This document shows, in pieces, positions 63,117 to 64,000 of a stretch of 64,000 nucleotides of DNA. This DNA is from an uncultured beta proteobacterium. Its GTDB lineage: Bacteria > Pseudomonadota > Gammaproteobacteria > Burkholderiales > Burkholderiaceae_C. The DNA lies in the NCBI GenBank assembly GCA_903905735.1, contig CAIVHU010000016.1:1-64000 (forward strand), written 5' to 3'. The stretch's first letter is position 1. Each line of letters starts with the position of its first letter. The translations under genes were made by a program, and so were the position numbers. The notes under the pieces are model-generated. The model ran no database searches and was not told where the DNA came from. It saw only the letters and a program-made list of their open reading frames with translations.

Positions 63117-63809
63117 TCAGCCCAGATGGCGGCCAAAAAAACGTAATGTTCGGTCCCACGCCTGCTGCGCCCACACCGCGTCATACTGGGTGGCCGGAAT
63201 GCGGCCCGGGCCAACAGCGGTCTCATTGGCGAACGCGTGGTAAGCCAGGTAGCGGTGAAATTCAAACCCCACGTTGGCGCCGTGCAGCTTGTCTTCCAGC
63301 GCGTCGATGGTCTCAATTTTGAAAAAATCGTCTTGGGTGCCCCAATGGCCCATCAGCGGTGCGTGGATTTTCCCGGCGTCGACGTATTCCAGCGGTGGGC
63401 AGCCGTACCAGACGACACCCGCGTCGGCTTCAGGCGTTTGCGTCAGGGCCAGCAGGGTTAGCGCACCACCCATGCAAAAGCCGGTCACGCCGACCTTGGG
63501 CGCGCGCGTCTTGAGGTATTGCACCGCGCCACGGATGTCCTGCGAGGCAGCGTCGCCAAAATTCAGCCCGTCCATCAGGTGGTGGGCCTCTTCGGCCTCC
63601 ACCGTCGACTGGCCGCGGTACAGGTCTGGCACCAGCGCCTGGTAGCCGGCGCTGGCCAGGCGATCGGCCACACCGCGAATCTGGTCATTCAGGCCCCACC
63701 ACTCCTGGATGACGACGACAGCCGGGGCATGCTCGGCCTGTGCGGGTAGGGCCAGATAACCCTGGACAGTTTGTCCGTCCGGACGCTTGAAACTCACCAT
63801 GGTTCCCAT
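63117..63809 (-). CDS. Dienelactone hydrolase family protein
   Basis: VVVIQEWWGLNDQIRGVADRLASAGYQALVPDLYRG, GFCMGGALTL. Confidence 0.95.
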   Translation of the reverse strand: MGTMVSFKRPDGQTVQGYLALPAQAEHAPAVVVIQEWWGLNDQIRGVADRLASAGYQALVPDLYRGQSTVEAEEAHHLMDGLNFGDAASQDIRGAVQYLKTRAPKVGVTGFCMGGALTLLALTQTPEADAGVVWYGCPPLEYVDAGKIHAPLMGHWGTQDDFFKIETIDALEDKLHGANVGFEFHRYLAYHAFANETAVGPGRIPATQYDAVWAQQAWDRTLRFFGRHLG

Positions 63810-63920
63810 TGTTTTTTCTCCTGATTGGTTGATTGGGTTGAGGCGCGCATAGTAAGCGCACCAACTGATCGGTGCAAAACAAGGCTTTTTCGGGGAGCGT
63901 GGGCCAACGATAATCAGGCC

Positions 63921-64000
63921 ATGTCTACACCCAAAGTTCTGTTCGGCTTTCATGCCGTGGGCGTGCGCCTGAAAACCTCGCCCAAATCCATTGTCGAAAT
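63921..64000 (+). CDS. rlmB: 23S rRNA 2'-O-methyltransferase RlmB, truncated at window edge
   Basis: MSTPKVLFGFHAVGVRLKTSPKSIVE... N-terminus. Confidence 0.75.
   Translation, partial: MSTPKVLFGFHAVGVRLKTSPKSIVE

Overview
The window is a gene-dense stretch of a GC-rich betaproteobacterial chromosome, probably Comamonadaceae/Rhodoferax-like (inferred from gene content and repeat style, not searched). About 54 protein genes are recognisable. They include MoxR/DUF58/transglutaminase, etfBA with an acyl-CoA dehydrogenase, grpE-dnaK-dnaJ, metY, a GspE/PilB-type ATPase, recC-recB-recD, and an assimilatory sulfate reduction cluster (cbiX/sirB-like, tauE, cysI, DUF934, cysH, cysD, cysN). I found no tRNA, rRNA, CRISPR array, intact IS element or prophage. 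The main non-routine signal is a dispersed ~45-50 bp imperfect palindrome, approximately AAAATgGCCTCTAGCCCTTATnnATAAGGGCTGGCAGCTATnAAAAT. I count about 16 convincing copies plus a few degenerate ones. Copies lie between genes and also inside genes in frame (recC, recB twice, cysN twice, cysI, DUF934, mltB). Some copies supply start codons, stop codons or signal-peptide sequence. In genes the element is read mostly in one frame per orientation, giving recurrent peptides (xPLALxxKxxPAxxE or (L/F)IA(A/I)SPxxxxRAxG), which resembles Rickettsia palindromic elements. Secondary signals are a 58-aa Cys-containing small ORF coupled by TGATG overlaps on both sides between tauE and cysI, a cysN with several in-frame insertions, a ~0.6 kb segment with terminal inverted repeats splitting cysD from cysN, and palindromic operator candidates upstream of etfBA. 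All family calls come from reading the translations; no database search was run.
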